From Streptomyces sp. BK340 (GTDB taxonomy: Bacteria > Actinomycetota > Actinomycetes > Streptomycetales > Streptomycetaceae): a stretch of 64,000 nt of DNA. The stretch covers positions 62,001 through 126,000 of the forward strand of contig NZ_VISR01000009.1 of assembly GCF_007827595.1 (NCBI RefSeq). The letters run 5' to 3'. The notes beneath the pieces were generated by a model. That model was not told the DNA's origin. It saw only the letters and a list, made by a program, of their open reading frames with translations, and searched no databases. A program made the position numbers and the translations under genes. Of the stretch, positions 40,549 through 48,052 are shown in pieces; position 1 is the first letter of the stretch; every line of letters begins with the position of its first letter.

Positions 40549-40670
40549 GCTCGGGGCGCTTCGCCGGATGCCGAGTACAGGCCGTACGGGGTTGCTCGCG
40601 CAGTTCCGCGGGGAACTGCGCGACCAGCCACAACCGACCCGCACCCGGCGCACGGCAAAGCGCCCCGAGC
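40549..40670. terminator. Nested palindrome, bidirectional terminator between GntR and AsnC genes
   Basis: Outer arms GCTCGGGGCGCTT (40549-40561) and AAGCGCCCCGAGC (40658-40670) are perfect over 13 bp. Inside lies a perfect 11-bp hairpin, CGCGCAGTTCC (40597-40607) with GGAACTGCGCG (40612-40622). The inner part belongs to a dispersed repeat. Confidence 0.65.
40608..40625 (+). repeat. Dispersed repeat copy 2 (shared with 6216-6233)
   Basis: An 18-bp identity with the repeat at 6.2 kb, here inside the inner hairpin of the convergent terminator. Both copies lie between convergent genes. Confidence 0.5.
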
Positions 40671-40682
40671 CGGAACCCGCCC

Positions 40683-41135
40683 TTACCCCGGCGCCCCCGA
40701 CGAGAACCTGCGCAGCAAAGGCGACAGCACCAGTACCGACTTGGTCCGCTCGACGAACGGCTCGCCGGCGATCCGCTCCAGCACCCGCTCGAAGTGACGC
40801 ATGTCGGACGCGAAGACCTGCGCGATCGCGTCCGCGTCGCCGGTGACGGTCGACGCGGCCACGACCTCCTGGTACCGCTCAAGGCCCCGCTGGATGGTCT
40901 CCGGCGAGGTGTTGCGCCGGCAGTAGATCTCGATGTAGCCCTCGGTCTCCCAGCCGAGCGCCGCCGGATCCACCCGGACGGTGAATCCGGTGATGGCTCC
41001 GGTGGCCCGCAGCCGGTCCACGCGCCGCTTCACGGCGGGTGCGGACAGGCCGACCATCTGCCCGATGTCCGCGTAGGAACGGCGGGCGTCCTCGGCGAGG
41101 GCGTGCACGATGCGTTCGTCGAGATCGTTCAGCAC
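40683..41135 (-). CDS. Lrp/AsnC-family regulator
   Basis: This 150-residue protein has an AsnC-type helix-turn-helix (IGQMVGLSAPAVKRRV, residues about 27-42) and an amino-acid-binding RAM domain (STVTGDADAIAQVFASDMRHFERVL). GTG 41135 starts ten bases after the permease stop, with no clear ribosome binding site, so it is probably translated by coupling. As the second gene of the amino acid permease operon it is the natural candidate to bind the phased TTGCG repeats upstream of that operon. Confidence 0.9.
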   Translation of the reverse strand: MLNDLDERIVHALAEDARRSYADIGQMVGLSAPAVKRRVDRLRATGAITGFTVRVDPAALGWETEGYIEIYCRRNTSPETIQRGLERYQEVVAASTVTGDADAIAQVFASDMRHFERVLERIAGEPFVERTKSVLVLSPLLRRFSSGAPG

Positions 41136-41145
41136 AGGGGGTGGT

Positions 41146-42633
41146 TCACTTCACTTCTTGTGTCGCAGGAGCTTCCTGCGTCGCGAGCCGGGAACGGCGG
41201 TAGCCGTACAGGAAGTAGAACACGAGCCCGGCGGCCATCCAGCACCCGAAGACGACCCAGGTCACGGTGTCGAGGCTGAACATGTTGTACGCACAGAACA
41301 GGAAGCCCAGCACCGGCAGGACCGGGCCGAACGGCACCCTGAACGTGCGCTCGAGCTCCGGCCGCTTGTAGCGCAGGACGACGACCGCGATGTTGACCAG
41401 GGCGAAGGCGAACAGCGTGCCGATGCTGGTGGCGTCGACGAGCTTGCCCAGCGGGATGAGCGCGGCCAGCACACCGCAGAAGAGGGACACGAGCACCGTG
41501 TTGAGGCGGGGAGCACCGGTCTTCGGGTGGACCTTGCCGAGCGCCTTCGGCACCAGGCCGTCCCGGGACATCGCGAAGAGGATGCGGGTCTGGCCGTAGA
41601 GCACGGTGAGCACCACGCTCGCGATGGAGATGACCGCACCCAGCGCCAGCATGGTGCCCCAGAAGGTCTGGCCGGTGACATCGTTCATGATCGCGGCGAG
41701 GGTGGCCTCCGAGCCGTCGAACTTCTTCCAGTTCCAGGCACCCACGGCGACGCCCGCGACGAGCACGTACAGCGCGGTCACGATGATCAGCGACAGCATG
41801 ATCGCCCGCGGCAGGTCCCGCTTGGGGTTCTTCGCCTCCTCACCGGCGGTGGAGGCGGCGTCGAAGCCGATGTAGGAGAAGAACAGCGTGGCTCCGGCGG
41901 CGCTGACGCCGGACATGCCGAGCGGCATGAAGTCGCGGTAGTTGCCGGACTTGAAGCCCATGAAACCGACCGCGCAGAACAGCACCAGGGCGGCGATCTT
42001 CACACAGACCATGATCGTGTTGGCGCGGGCGGACTCACGCGCGCCACCGAGCAGGAACACCATCGCCAGGAGGACGACGATCAGGGCCGGCAGGTTGATG
42101 ATGCCGCCCTCGCCCGGGGCCGAGGACAGGGCGTCCGGGATGGTGACACCGATGGTGCCGTCGAGCAGCTCGTTGAGGTACTCGCCCCAGCCGACGGCGA
42201 CGGCGGCCACCGACACGCCGTACTCCAGCACCAGGCACCAGCCGCAGACCCAGGCGACCAGCTCGCCCAGCGTTGCGTACGCATACGAGTAGGAGGAGCC
42301 GGCGACCGGGATGCTGCCCGCCAGTTCGGCGTACGACAGGGCCGAGAAGAGAGCCGTGAGACCGGCGATCACGAAGGCCAGGGTGACCGCGGGACCGGCC
42401 TCCGGGACGGCGTCGCCGAGGACGACGAAGATGCCGGTGCCGAGGGTGGCGCCGATGCTGATCATGGTCAGCTGCCACAGTCCGAGAGAGCGCCTCAGCT
42501 GCCCTCCCTCGCCCTGACCGCCTTCCGCGACCAGGTTTTCCACCGGCTTGCGACGCATGAGGCGCGAGGCGACGCCCAGGGACGCGGGGGCGGCCGTTGT
42601 GTGGTTCTGCGGGGGTGCGCCTTGGTCGAGCAC
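41146..42633 (-). CDS. Cationic amino acid transporter-type APC permease
   Basis: This 495-residue protein has about 12-13 helices and the CAT-family motifs ISIGATLGTGIFVVLG (first helix), SYAELAGSIPVAGSSYSYAY and FFSYIGFDAASTAGEEAKNP. It should import an amino acid, perhaps a basic one. GTG 42633 was chosen for AAGGGAG seven bases upstream; the frame stays open upstream to 42729. It is followed by an AsnC-type regulator in the same operon. The promoter at 42742-42771 has a phased TTGCG array upstream. Confidence 0.9.
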   Translation of the reverse strand: MLDQGAPPQNHTTAAPASLGVASRLMRRKPVENLVAEGGQGEGGQLRRSLGLWQLTMISIGATLGTGIFVVLGDAVPEAGPAVTLAFVIAGLTALFSALSYAELAGSIPVAGSSYSYAYATLGELVAWVCGWCLVLEYGVSVAAVAVGWGEYLNELLDGTIGVTIPDALSSAPGEGGIINLPALIVVLLAMVFLLGGARESARANTIMVCVKIAALVLFCAVGFMGFKSGNYRDFMPLGMSGVSAAGATLFFSYIGFDAASTAGEEAKNPKRDLPRAIMLSLIIVTALYVLVAGVAVGAWNWKKFDGSEATLAAIMNDVTGQTFWGTMLALGAVISIASVVLTVLYGQTRILFAMSRDGLVPKALGKVHPKTGAPRLNTVLVSLFCGVLAALIPLGKLVDATSIGTLFAFALVNIAVVVLRYKRPELERTFRVPFGPVLPVLGFLFCAYNMFSLDTVTWVVFGCWMAAGLVFYFLYGYRRSRLATQEAPATQEVK

Positions 42634-42741
42634 GCGCTGGCTCCCTTGTTCGATGCCGGTCAGGACGGGCGGGGACCGGCAGGGGCCTGCAGGGCAGGAA
42701 CCCACCGAGCGGGGTCCCCGCCGCACCACGTACAGCGCAGC

Positions 42742-42771
42742 ACCCTATGAGGCGGGCCTTAACGGGCGTAA
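42742..42771 (-). promoter_or_regulatory. Candidate promoter of the permease-asnC operon
   Basis: On the minus strand TTACGC (42766-42771) and TAGGGT (42742-42747) are 18 bp apart. The leader to GTG 42633 is about 100 nt. Confidence 0.4.
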
Positions 42772-42782
42772 TGCAGCAACCT

Positions 42783-42859
42783 TGCGCATCCCCGCATGAT
42801 CATTGCGTTCATCGGGCCGGTATGACAAATCGTTGCGCGTGGGCTGCGGACCGTTGCAC
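42783..42859 (-). promoter_or_regulatory. Four helically phased TTGCG/A repeats upstream of the permease-asnC operon
   Basis: On the plus strand TTGCG lies at 42783, 42804 and 42834 and TTGCA at 42855, so spacings are 21, 30 and 21 bp. The nearest copy is 11 nt upstream of the -35 box. The spacing fits a Lrp/AsnC-type wrapped complex and copies the array at 27.5 kb. Confidence 0.5.
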
Positions 42860-42919
42860 AGGCACCTCACCGGCCCCACGGCGCACCCTCTTCCGGCCCC
42901 CTGACCGCGGGCACGCAGA

Positions 42920-42957
42920 CGGCCCCCGCCGTTCCCTGGAGGGGAACGACGGGGGCC
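42920..42957 (-). terminator. Terminator of guaB1
   Basis: A long near-perfect hairpin, CGGCCCCCGCCGTTCCC with GGGAACGACGGGGGCCG, lies 19 bp downstream of the guaB1 stop. Confidence 0.7.
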
Positions 42958-42975
42958 GCGGGGAAGGGATCGGGG

Positions 42976-44418
42976 TCAGCTCCAGCTGGCGTGCAGCGGC
43001 TTGCCCTCGGCGTAGCCGGCGGCGCTCTGAATGCCGACGATGGCCTTCTCGGCGAACTCCTCCAGGGAGCCGGCACCCGCGTAGGTGCAGGAGGAGCGGA
43101 CGCCCGCGATGATCGAGTCGATCAGGTCCTCGACGCCCGGGCGTCCCGGGTCGAGGAACATCCGGGAGGTGGAGATGCCCTCCTCGAACAGCGCCTTGCG
43201 GGCACGGTCGTAGGACGACTCCTCGGACGTACGGTTGCTCACCGCACGCGCGGAGGCCATGCCGAACGACTCCTTGTACAGGCGGCCGCCCGCGTCCTGC
43301 TGGAGGTCGCCCGGGGACTCGTAGGTGCCCGCGAACCAGGAACCGACCATCACGTTGGACGCGCCGGCCGCGAGGGCCATGGCCACGTCGCGCGGGTGCC
43401 GGACACCGCCGTCCGCCCACACGTGCTTGCCGTACTTCTTCGCCTCGGCGGCACACTCCAGGACGGCCGAGAACTGCGGGCGGCCCACGCCGGTCATCAT
43501 GCGGGTGGTGCACATGGCGCCCGGGCCGACACCGACCTTGATGATGTCCGCGCCCGCGTCGATCAGGTCCCTGACGCCCTCGGCGGAGACGATGTTGCCC
43601 GCGACGATCGGCACCTGCGGGTCGAGGGCGCGCACCTGCTTGATCGCGCTGATCATCGACTCCTGGTGGCCGTGCGCGGTGTCGATGACGAGCGTGTCCA
43701 CGCCCGCGTCGAGCAGCTGCTTGGCCTTGGCCGCGAAGTCGCCGTTGATGCCGACGGCGGCGGCGATGCGCAGCTTGCCCGCGGCGTCGGTGGCCGGCGA
43801 GTACAGCGTGGCGCGCAGGGCGCCCTTGCGGGTCAGGATGCCGGCGAGCTTGCCGTCCTTGTCGACGGCCGGGGCGTAGCGGCGGTTGTGCGCGTCCAGG
43901 GTGCTGAAGGCCTCGTGCGGGTCGATGTCCGCGTCGAGGAGCAGCAGGTCCTTGGACATGACCACTTCGAGCTGGGTGAAGCGGTCCACGCCGCTCAGGT
44001 CCGCGTCGGTGACGACACCGACGGGCCGGTGGTTCTCGTCGACGACCACACCGGCGTTGTGCGCCCGCTTGGGCAGCAGGGCCAGGGCGTCGGCGACGGT
44101 CTGGTGCGGGGCCAGCACGATCGGGGTGTCCAGCACCAGGTGGCGGCTCTTCACCCAGGTGATGACGTCGGTGACCACGTCGATCGGGATGTCCTGCGGG
44201 ATGACCACGAGGCCGCCGCGCCGGGCGACCGTCTCGGCCATGCGGCGGCCGGCGATCGCGGTCATGTTGGCGACGACGAGCGGGATGGTGGTGCCGGTGC
44301 CGTCGGGCGAGGCGAGGTCCACGCCCTGACGCGAGCCCACCGCGGAGCGGCTGGGCACCATGAACACGTCGTCGTACGTCAGGTCGTACGCGGGCTTGAG
44401 GTCATTGAGGAAACGCAC
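42976..44418 (-). CDS. guaB1: GuaB1-family IMP dehydrogenase-related protein (GMP reductase)
   Basis: This 480-residue TIM-barrel protein has an inserted CBS pair (about residues 95-215) and the active-site loop VGVGPGAMCTTRMMTGVG with the catalytic Cys near residue 305. The GuaB1 group of actinobacteria, related to but distinct from GuaB2, was shown in mycobacteria to be a GMP reductase, returning GMP to IMP. I chose GTG 44418 (VRFLNDLKPAYDL), the usual family start; GTG 44427 is also in frame. A 16-bp palindrome lies about 80 bp upstream. Confidence 0.85.
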   Translation of the reverse strand: MRFLNDLKPAYDLTYDDVFMVPSRSAVGSRQGVDLASPDGTGTTIPLVVANMTAIAGRRMAETVARRGGLVVIPQDIPIDVVTDVITWVKSRHLVLDTPIVLAPHQTVADALALLPKRAHNAGVVVDENHRPVGVVTDADLSGVDRFTQLEVVMSKDLLLLDADIDPHEAFSTLDAHNRRYAPAVDKDGKLAGILTRKGALRATLYSPATDAAGKLRIAAAVGINGDFAAKAKQLLDAGVDTLVIDTAHGHQESMISAIKQVRALDPQVPIVAGNIVSAEGVRDLIDAGADIIKVGVGPGAMCTTRMMTGVGRPQFSAVLECAAEAKKYGKHVWADGGVRHPRDVAMALAAGASNVMVGSWFAGTYESPGDLQQDAGGRLYKESFGMASARAVSNRTSEESSYDRARKALFEEGISTSRMFLDPGRPGVEDLIDSIIAGVRSSCTYAGAGSLEEFAEKAIVGIQSAAGYAEGKPLHASWS

Positions 44419-44498
44419 GTGCCGCACATCCCAGTCGATCAGAGGTGACCCCCCGACGGGTGCGCCAGGGGGAAAAGAGCACGTACTTCATTGTCCCA

Positions 44499-44514
44499 TG
44501 ACGGGGGCCCGTCA
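44499..44514. promoter_or_regulatory. Palindrome upstream of guaB1
   Basis: TGACGGG and CCCGTCA are perfect arms around GG. The two-base centre makes it a poor hairpin, so it is more likely a protein-binding site near the guaB1 promoter. Confidence 0.35.
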
Positions 44515-44550
44515 CGCCCCCACAGAACATCCAGGCTGGTCGGGAGGGGG

Positions 44551-44880
44551 CTAGGAGGATCCTCCAAGAGCCAGGACGACGGCGAGCGCGGGGGTGCGGT
44601 CCACCGCCTCGGCGAACACGTCCTGCGCCGTCCGCCACTCGACAGGGTTCGCCTCGGCATAGGGCCGCCACTCCCGTACGACGACCAGGAGTCCCTGCTC
44701 GACGGCGCCCTCGGGCCAGACGGTGTGGTCGGAGAGGGAGTCCACCAGGGCGTCCCAGTTGCGGCCGAACCAGTCGGGCAGGGCCAGGGCCCGGGCCGTG
44801 CGGTCCATCAGGCCAGCCTTGTCCGTGACACCCCCGAGGTCGAGGGTGACCGTGAGCCGGCCCGCCAGGTCTTCGCTCAT
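44551..44880 (-). CDS. Barstar-family RNase inhibitor
   Basis: This 109-residue protein has the barstar signature DWFGRNWDALVDSL near residue 37, the segment that docks acidic residues into the active site of barnase-type RNases. It is cytosolic. Its ATG overlaps the stop of the RNase gene by 4 bp, so inhibitor and RNase are translationally coupled and the inhibitor should neutralise any enzyme that stays in the cell. Confidence 0.88.
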   Translation of the reverse strand: MSEDLAGRLTVTLDLGGVTDKAGLMDRTARALALPDWFGRNWDALVDSLSDHTVWPEGAVEQGLLVVVREWRPYAEANPVEWRTAQDVFAEAVDRTPALAVVLALGGSS

Positions 44881-45362
44881 CTCAGCACCGCCCGGAACGA
44901 GTTGTAGTGATCATCGGTGTAGTAGATCTCCCCGCCCTGCCCGGTGACGATGCGCCGCGCCCCGCGGTCGTGCGAGCCGGGCGTGCGCACCGTGTACTCG
45001 TGGTAGTAGCCGCGCTGGTGCCGGGGCAGCAGCCCCTCGAGGTTCCCGAAGACGACACCGTCCCTGGCGTACGGGAAGGGTCCGCCCTTGTCGATGAGGG
45101 CGAGGGTCTGCCGGGCCTCGGCCGGCAGCCGGGACTCCTGGACGGTGCCCATGCCCCGGGCCCACGCGGGAGCCGAGGCGCCCGAGGCCGTCGTGCTGCG
45201 CGTGCCCGGCGAGCAGCCCGTCAGCAGGACGGGCAGCAGCACGGAGAGACAGACCAGCAGCCCGGCGAGCGCGCGGGGAGCGCGCCGGGAGTACGGCGAG
45301 GGGACGAACCGCAGCAGCATGCCGAGGATGCTGCCACGGCCGTCCCGTAACGGCGTCGCCAC
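44877..45362 (-). CDS. Guanyl-specific ribonuclease (RNase Sa/barnase-like), lipoprotein-type signal
   Basis: This 161-residue protein has a hydrophobic signal with lipobox LLTGC (Cys50 counting from GTG 45362) and a microbial N1/T1 RNase domain with the catalytic residues of RNase Sa: Glu122 in YYHEYTV, Arg136 in DRGARRIV and His152 in YTDDHYNSF. It should cut RNA after guanosine outside the cell or at its surface. Start uncertain: GTG 45362 includes a TTA codon (codon 5, 45348-45350), and ATG 45320 would avoid it. It is followed by its barstar inhibitor. Confidence 0.85.
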   Translation of the reverse strand: MATPLRDGRGSILGMLLRFVPSPYSRRAPRALAGLLVCLSVLLPVLLTGCSPGTRSTTASGASAPAWARGMGTVQESRLPAEARQTLALIDKGGPFPYARDGVVFGNLEGLLPRHQRGYYHEYTVRTPGSHDRGARRIVTGQGGEIYYTDDHYNSFRAVLR

Positions 45363-45371
45363 GACCCGCCG

Positions 45372-46415
45372 TCAGACCCCGTCCGGGTCCGCGCGGCTGA
45401 GCGCGGGCTTCGGCGTCGGTCCCGCCGTCATCAGGTAGTCGGCGGCCGAGGTGTCCGTCACCAGGCTGGTGACCAGCCCGGAGCGCAGCACCGCGTCGAT
45501 CGCGGAGGCCTTGCGCTGCCCGCCGGCGATCGCCACGACCTCGGGGATACGGCGGAGCTGGTCGGCCTTGACCGTGATGCACCGCTCCCCCAGGTCCCGT
45601 CCGACCCGGCGGCCCTCGGCGTCGAAGAGGTGCGCGGCCATCTCGGCGGCGACACCGAGCGAGGCGTAGTGCGCGCGCTCCTCGTCGCTGAGCATGTCGT
45701 GCACCGTCGAGATGCCCGGCTCCCAGGAGCCGATGGAGACGCAGGCGACCGTGACCTTGTCGAAGTACTCGTAGGCCCGGGCGATCCCGGTCTGGTTGCG
45801 CAGCGCGGCCGCGGTCGCCGCGTCCGGCAGCAGCATCGGCGCGTAGATGGGGTGCGCGTCACCGCCCGAGACCTGCGCCGCACGCCGCACCGCCTCGACC
45901 GAGCCGCGCTCGGACGTCCCGGCGTCGTACACGCCCGTCAGCTGCACCACCGTGCACGGTGGCAGCCGGTCGAGCGCCGCCGCCATGTGGATGGTGGACC
46001 GGCCCCAGGCCAGCCCCAGCACGTCCCCTTCGTTGACGAGCTCGCCGAGCAGGTCGGCAGCCACCTCGCCGAGGTTCTCGGGGTCGGGGGTCTCCTCGGC
46101 CTCGGCCGGGGACTCGACCACGACGGCGTGCCTCAGGCCGTACCGGGCACGGAGCGCGTCGGAGCGCTCGGCGTCCAGTTCGGCCGGCACGCGGATCTCG
46201 ATGCGTACGAGATCCCGTTCGAGGGCGGTCTCCAGGACCCGGGCCACTTTGAAGCGGCTGACGCCGAACTCCTCCGCGATCTGGATCTTGGACTTGCCCT
46301 CGAGGTAGAAGCGGCGGGCCATGGCCGCCGCCTGCACCAGCTCAGCGGGTCCCATCCGCATGGCTGACCGGCCCGCCGACATACCCGACACGGCGATCTC
46401 CTCACTGCTGTTCAC
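45372..46415 (-). CDS. SorC/DeoR-type sugar-binding transcriptional regulator
   Basis: This 347-residue regulator has an N-terminal helix-turn-helix (KIQIAEEFGVSRFKVARVLE, about residues 43-62) and a large SorC-type sugar-phosphate-binding domain (GLAWGRSTIHMAAAL; VVAIAGGQRKASAIDAVLRS). It probably responds to a phosphorylated sugar. Start uncertain between GTG 46415 and GTG 46391, the latter with GAGGAG six bases upstream. It lies 90 bp after rpe, so control of pentose phosphate genes is possible. Confidence 0.82.
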   Translation of the reverse strand: MNSSEEIAVSGMSAGRSAMRMGPAELVQAAAMARRFYLEGKSKIQIAEEFGVSRFKVARVLETALERDLVRIEIRVPAELDAERSDALRARYGLRHAVVVESPAEAEETPDPENLGEVAADLLGELVNEGDVLGLAWGRSTIHMAAALDRLPPCTVVQLTGVYDAGTSERGSVEAVRRAAQVSGGDAHPIYAPMLLPDAATAAALRNQTGIARAYEYFDKVTVACVSIGSWEPGISTVHDMLSDEERAHYASLGVAAEMAAHLFDAEGRRVGRDLGERCITVKADQLRRIPEVVAIAGGQRKASAIDAVLRSGLVTSLVTDTSAADYLMTAGPTPKPALSRADPDGV

Positions 46416-46505
46416 ACTCTGGATTCGCCGTTCATCCTTGCAGATTCGGCGGAACTGATATGCCCCGAAGGGCGCCGAGCACTTAACCGTTCACGTAGCC
46501 GTGGC

Positions 46506-47192
46506 TCAGTGGTCGCATGCCCAGGAGGCCTTGGCGGTCGCGGAATCCGCCTGGGCGCGCAGCGCCCGCACCGCCTCTGCCGGGTCGGCGGCCCCGTAGA
46601 CCGCCGACCCGGCGACGAAGACGTCGGCCCCCGCGTCCGCGCACCGCTCGATCGTGGAGGCCGACACACCGCCGTCGACCTGCAGCCACAGCTGGAGGCC
46701 GTGCTTGCCGATCAGCTCACGGGTGCGGCGGATCTTGGGCAGCATGATGTCGAGGAAGGCCTGACCGCCGAAGCCCGGCTCGACCGTCATGATCAGCAGC
46801 ATGTCGAGCTCCGGGAGGAGGTCCTCGTACGGCTCGATCGGCGTGGCGGGCTTCAGCGCCATGGAGGCGCGGGCACCCTTGGCGCGGATCTCCCGGGCGA
46901 GCCGCACGGGGGCGGCCGCCGCCTCCACGTGGAAGGTCACGGACGAGGCACCCGCCTCGACGTACTGGGGCGCCCAGCGGTCGGGGTTCTCGATCATCAG
47001 GTGGCAGTCCAGCGGGGTGTCCGTCGCACGGGCCAGGGACTCCACGACCGGCACGCCGAGCGTGAGGTTGGGGACGAAATGGTTGTCCATCACGTCGACG
47101 TGGAGCCAGTCGGCTCCCTCGACCGCCTTCGCCTCGTCCGCGAGGCGGGCGAAGTCGGCGGACAGGATGCTGGGGTTGATCTGCGCGGCCAT
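46506..47192 (-). CDS. rpe: Ribulose-phosphate 3-epimerase
   Basis: Rpe interconverts ribulose 5-phosphate and xylulose 5-phosphate in the pentose phosphate pathway. The 228-residue TIM barrel has INPSILSADFARL, LHVDVMDNHFVPNLT, CHLMIENPD, MTVEPGFGGQAF and QVDGGVS, with all metal ligands and the catalytic Asp. ATG 47192. Upstream frames are not coding. It precedes the SorC-type regulator on the same strand. Confidence 0.95.
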   Translation of the reverse strand: MAAQINPSILSADFARLADEAKAVEGADWLHVDVMDNHFVPNLTLGVPVVESLARATDTPLDCHLMIENPDRWAPQYVEAGASSVTFHVEAAAAPVRLAREIRAKGARASMALKPATPIEPYEDLLPELDMLLIMTVEPGFGGQAFLDIMLPKIRRTRELIGKHGLQLWLQVDGGVSASTIERCADAGADVFVAGSAVYGAADPAEAVRALRAQADSATAKASWACDH

Positions 47193-47309
47193 GACCCAAG
47201 CCTGCCATGTCCGGGGCACTGATGTTCGCGCCGGTCCACAGGCGAGACCGTTCATCACACTTACAGGACCGTGTGCCGGTGCCTGTGGACAACCGGCGGC
47301 GAGCGTGTT

Positions 47310-47972
47310 TCACGCGGTGAGCTGGTAGATGCTCTTCCCGGTGAGCCAGAGCCCGAGGCCCAGACAGAGGACGACGATCGCCTGCTGCTGGTGTCCCTTC
47401 ATCCAGGCACGCAGCCGGAGCAGCCGGGGCTTGGCCTTCTCCGGCACGAACACCACGTACAGCTCGATGGCCAGCAGACTCGCCGTGGCGAGCAGACAGA
47501 AGCCGAACAGGACGAGCCAGGTGACCGAGTGGGACAGGTCCGCGGAGACGACCGTCGTCGCTCCCGCGGCGACCATTCCCCACGGTTGCAGCAGCACGGC
47601 CAGGACCGCCGAGGTCCACACCGTGGTGCGGTCGATCTCGGACGTCAGACTCGGCGGTTCCGGGGGATGCCGGTGGCCGCGTTCGGCGACCATCCGACGG
47701 CGTCGGTGTTCGCCGTAGACGACGAGCCCCACCCCGATCGCCAGCTTCGCCGCGAGCGCGGCGGTCGACGGCGCCGATCTCGGTGCCGGAGGGTGTCCAC
47801 CGGTCAGGGCCAGGACGAGGGCGAGCACCGCGACCAGGCACGCCAGCCAGCTCAGGATGAAGACGAGTCCCTTCCACACGCCCTTCGCCGAAGCCACCAC
47901 CAGGACGAACGCGGTGAGCGGCAGCGGGTCGAGCGTGATGGCAAGGGCGATCAGCAGCAGATCGAGGACCAT
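47310..47972 (-). CDS. GAP/Sap-family membrane protein
   Basis: This 220-residue protein has about six transmembrane helices, beginning MVLDLLLIALAITLDPLPLT, where the Asp-Pro pair is typical of the GAP/Sap (LysE-superfamily-like) exporters. In mycobacteria such proteins help export glycolipids; the substrate here is unknown. ATG 47972. It lies between rpe and rsmB but is not obviously coupled to either. Confidence 0.75.
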   Translation of the reverse strand: MVLDLLLIALAITLDPLPLTAFVLVVASAKGVWKGLVFILSWLACLVAVLALVLALTGGHPPAPRSAPSTAALAAKLAIGVGLVVYGEHRRRRMVAERGHRHPPEPPSLTSEIDRTTVWTSAVLAVLLQPWGMVAAGATTVVSADLSHSVTWLVLFGFCLLATASLLAIELYVVFVPEKAKPRLLRLRAWMKGHQQQAIVVLCLGLGLWLTGKSIYQLTA

Positions 47973-48052
47973 GGCGACCCCACCGTGTCGGGACATCCCG
48001 AGCGTAGGCGGGGGCGGGCGACCGCACCTCCCGGCGGCGGCCGCCGGAGCCG

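Larger units (their letters stand above)
42634..42975. other. 342-bp regulatory region between the permease and guaB1
   Basis: It contains the permease promoter (42742-42771), four TTGCR repeats (42783-42859) and the guaB1 terminator (42920-42957), listed separately. I see no further ORF. Confidence 0.5.
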
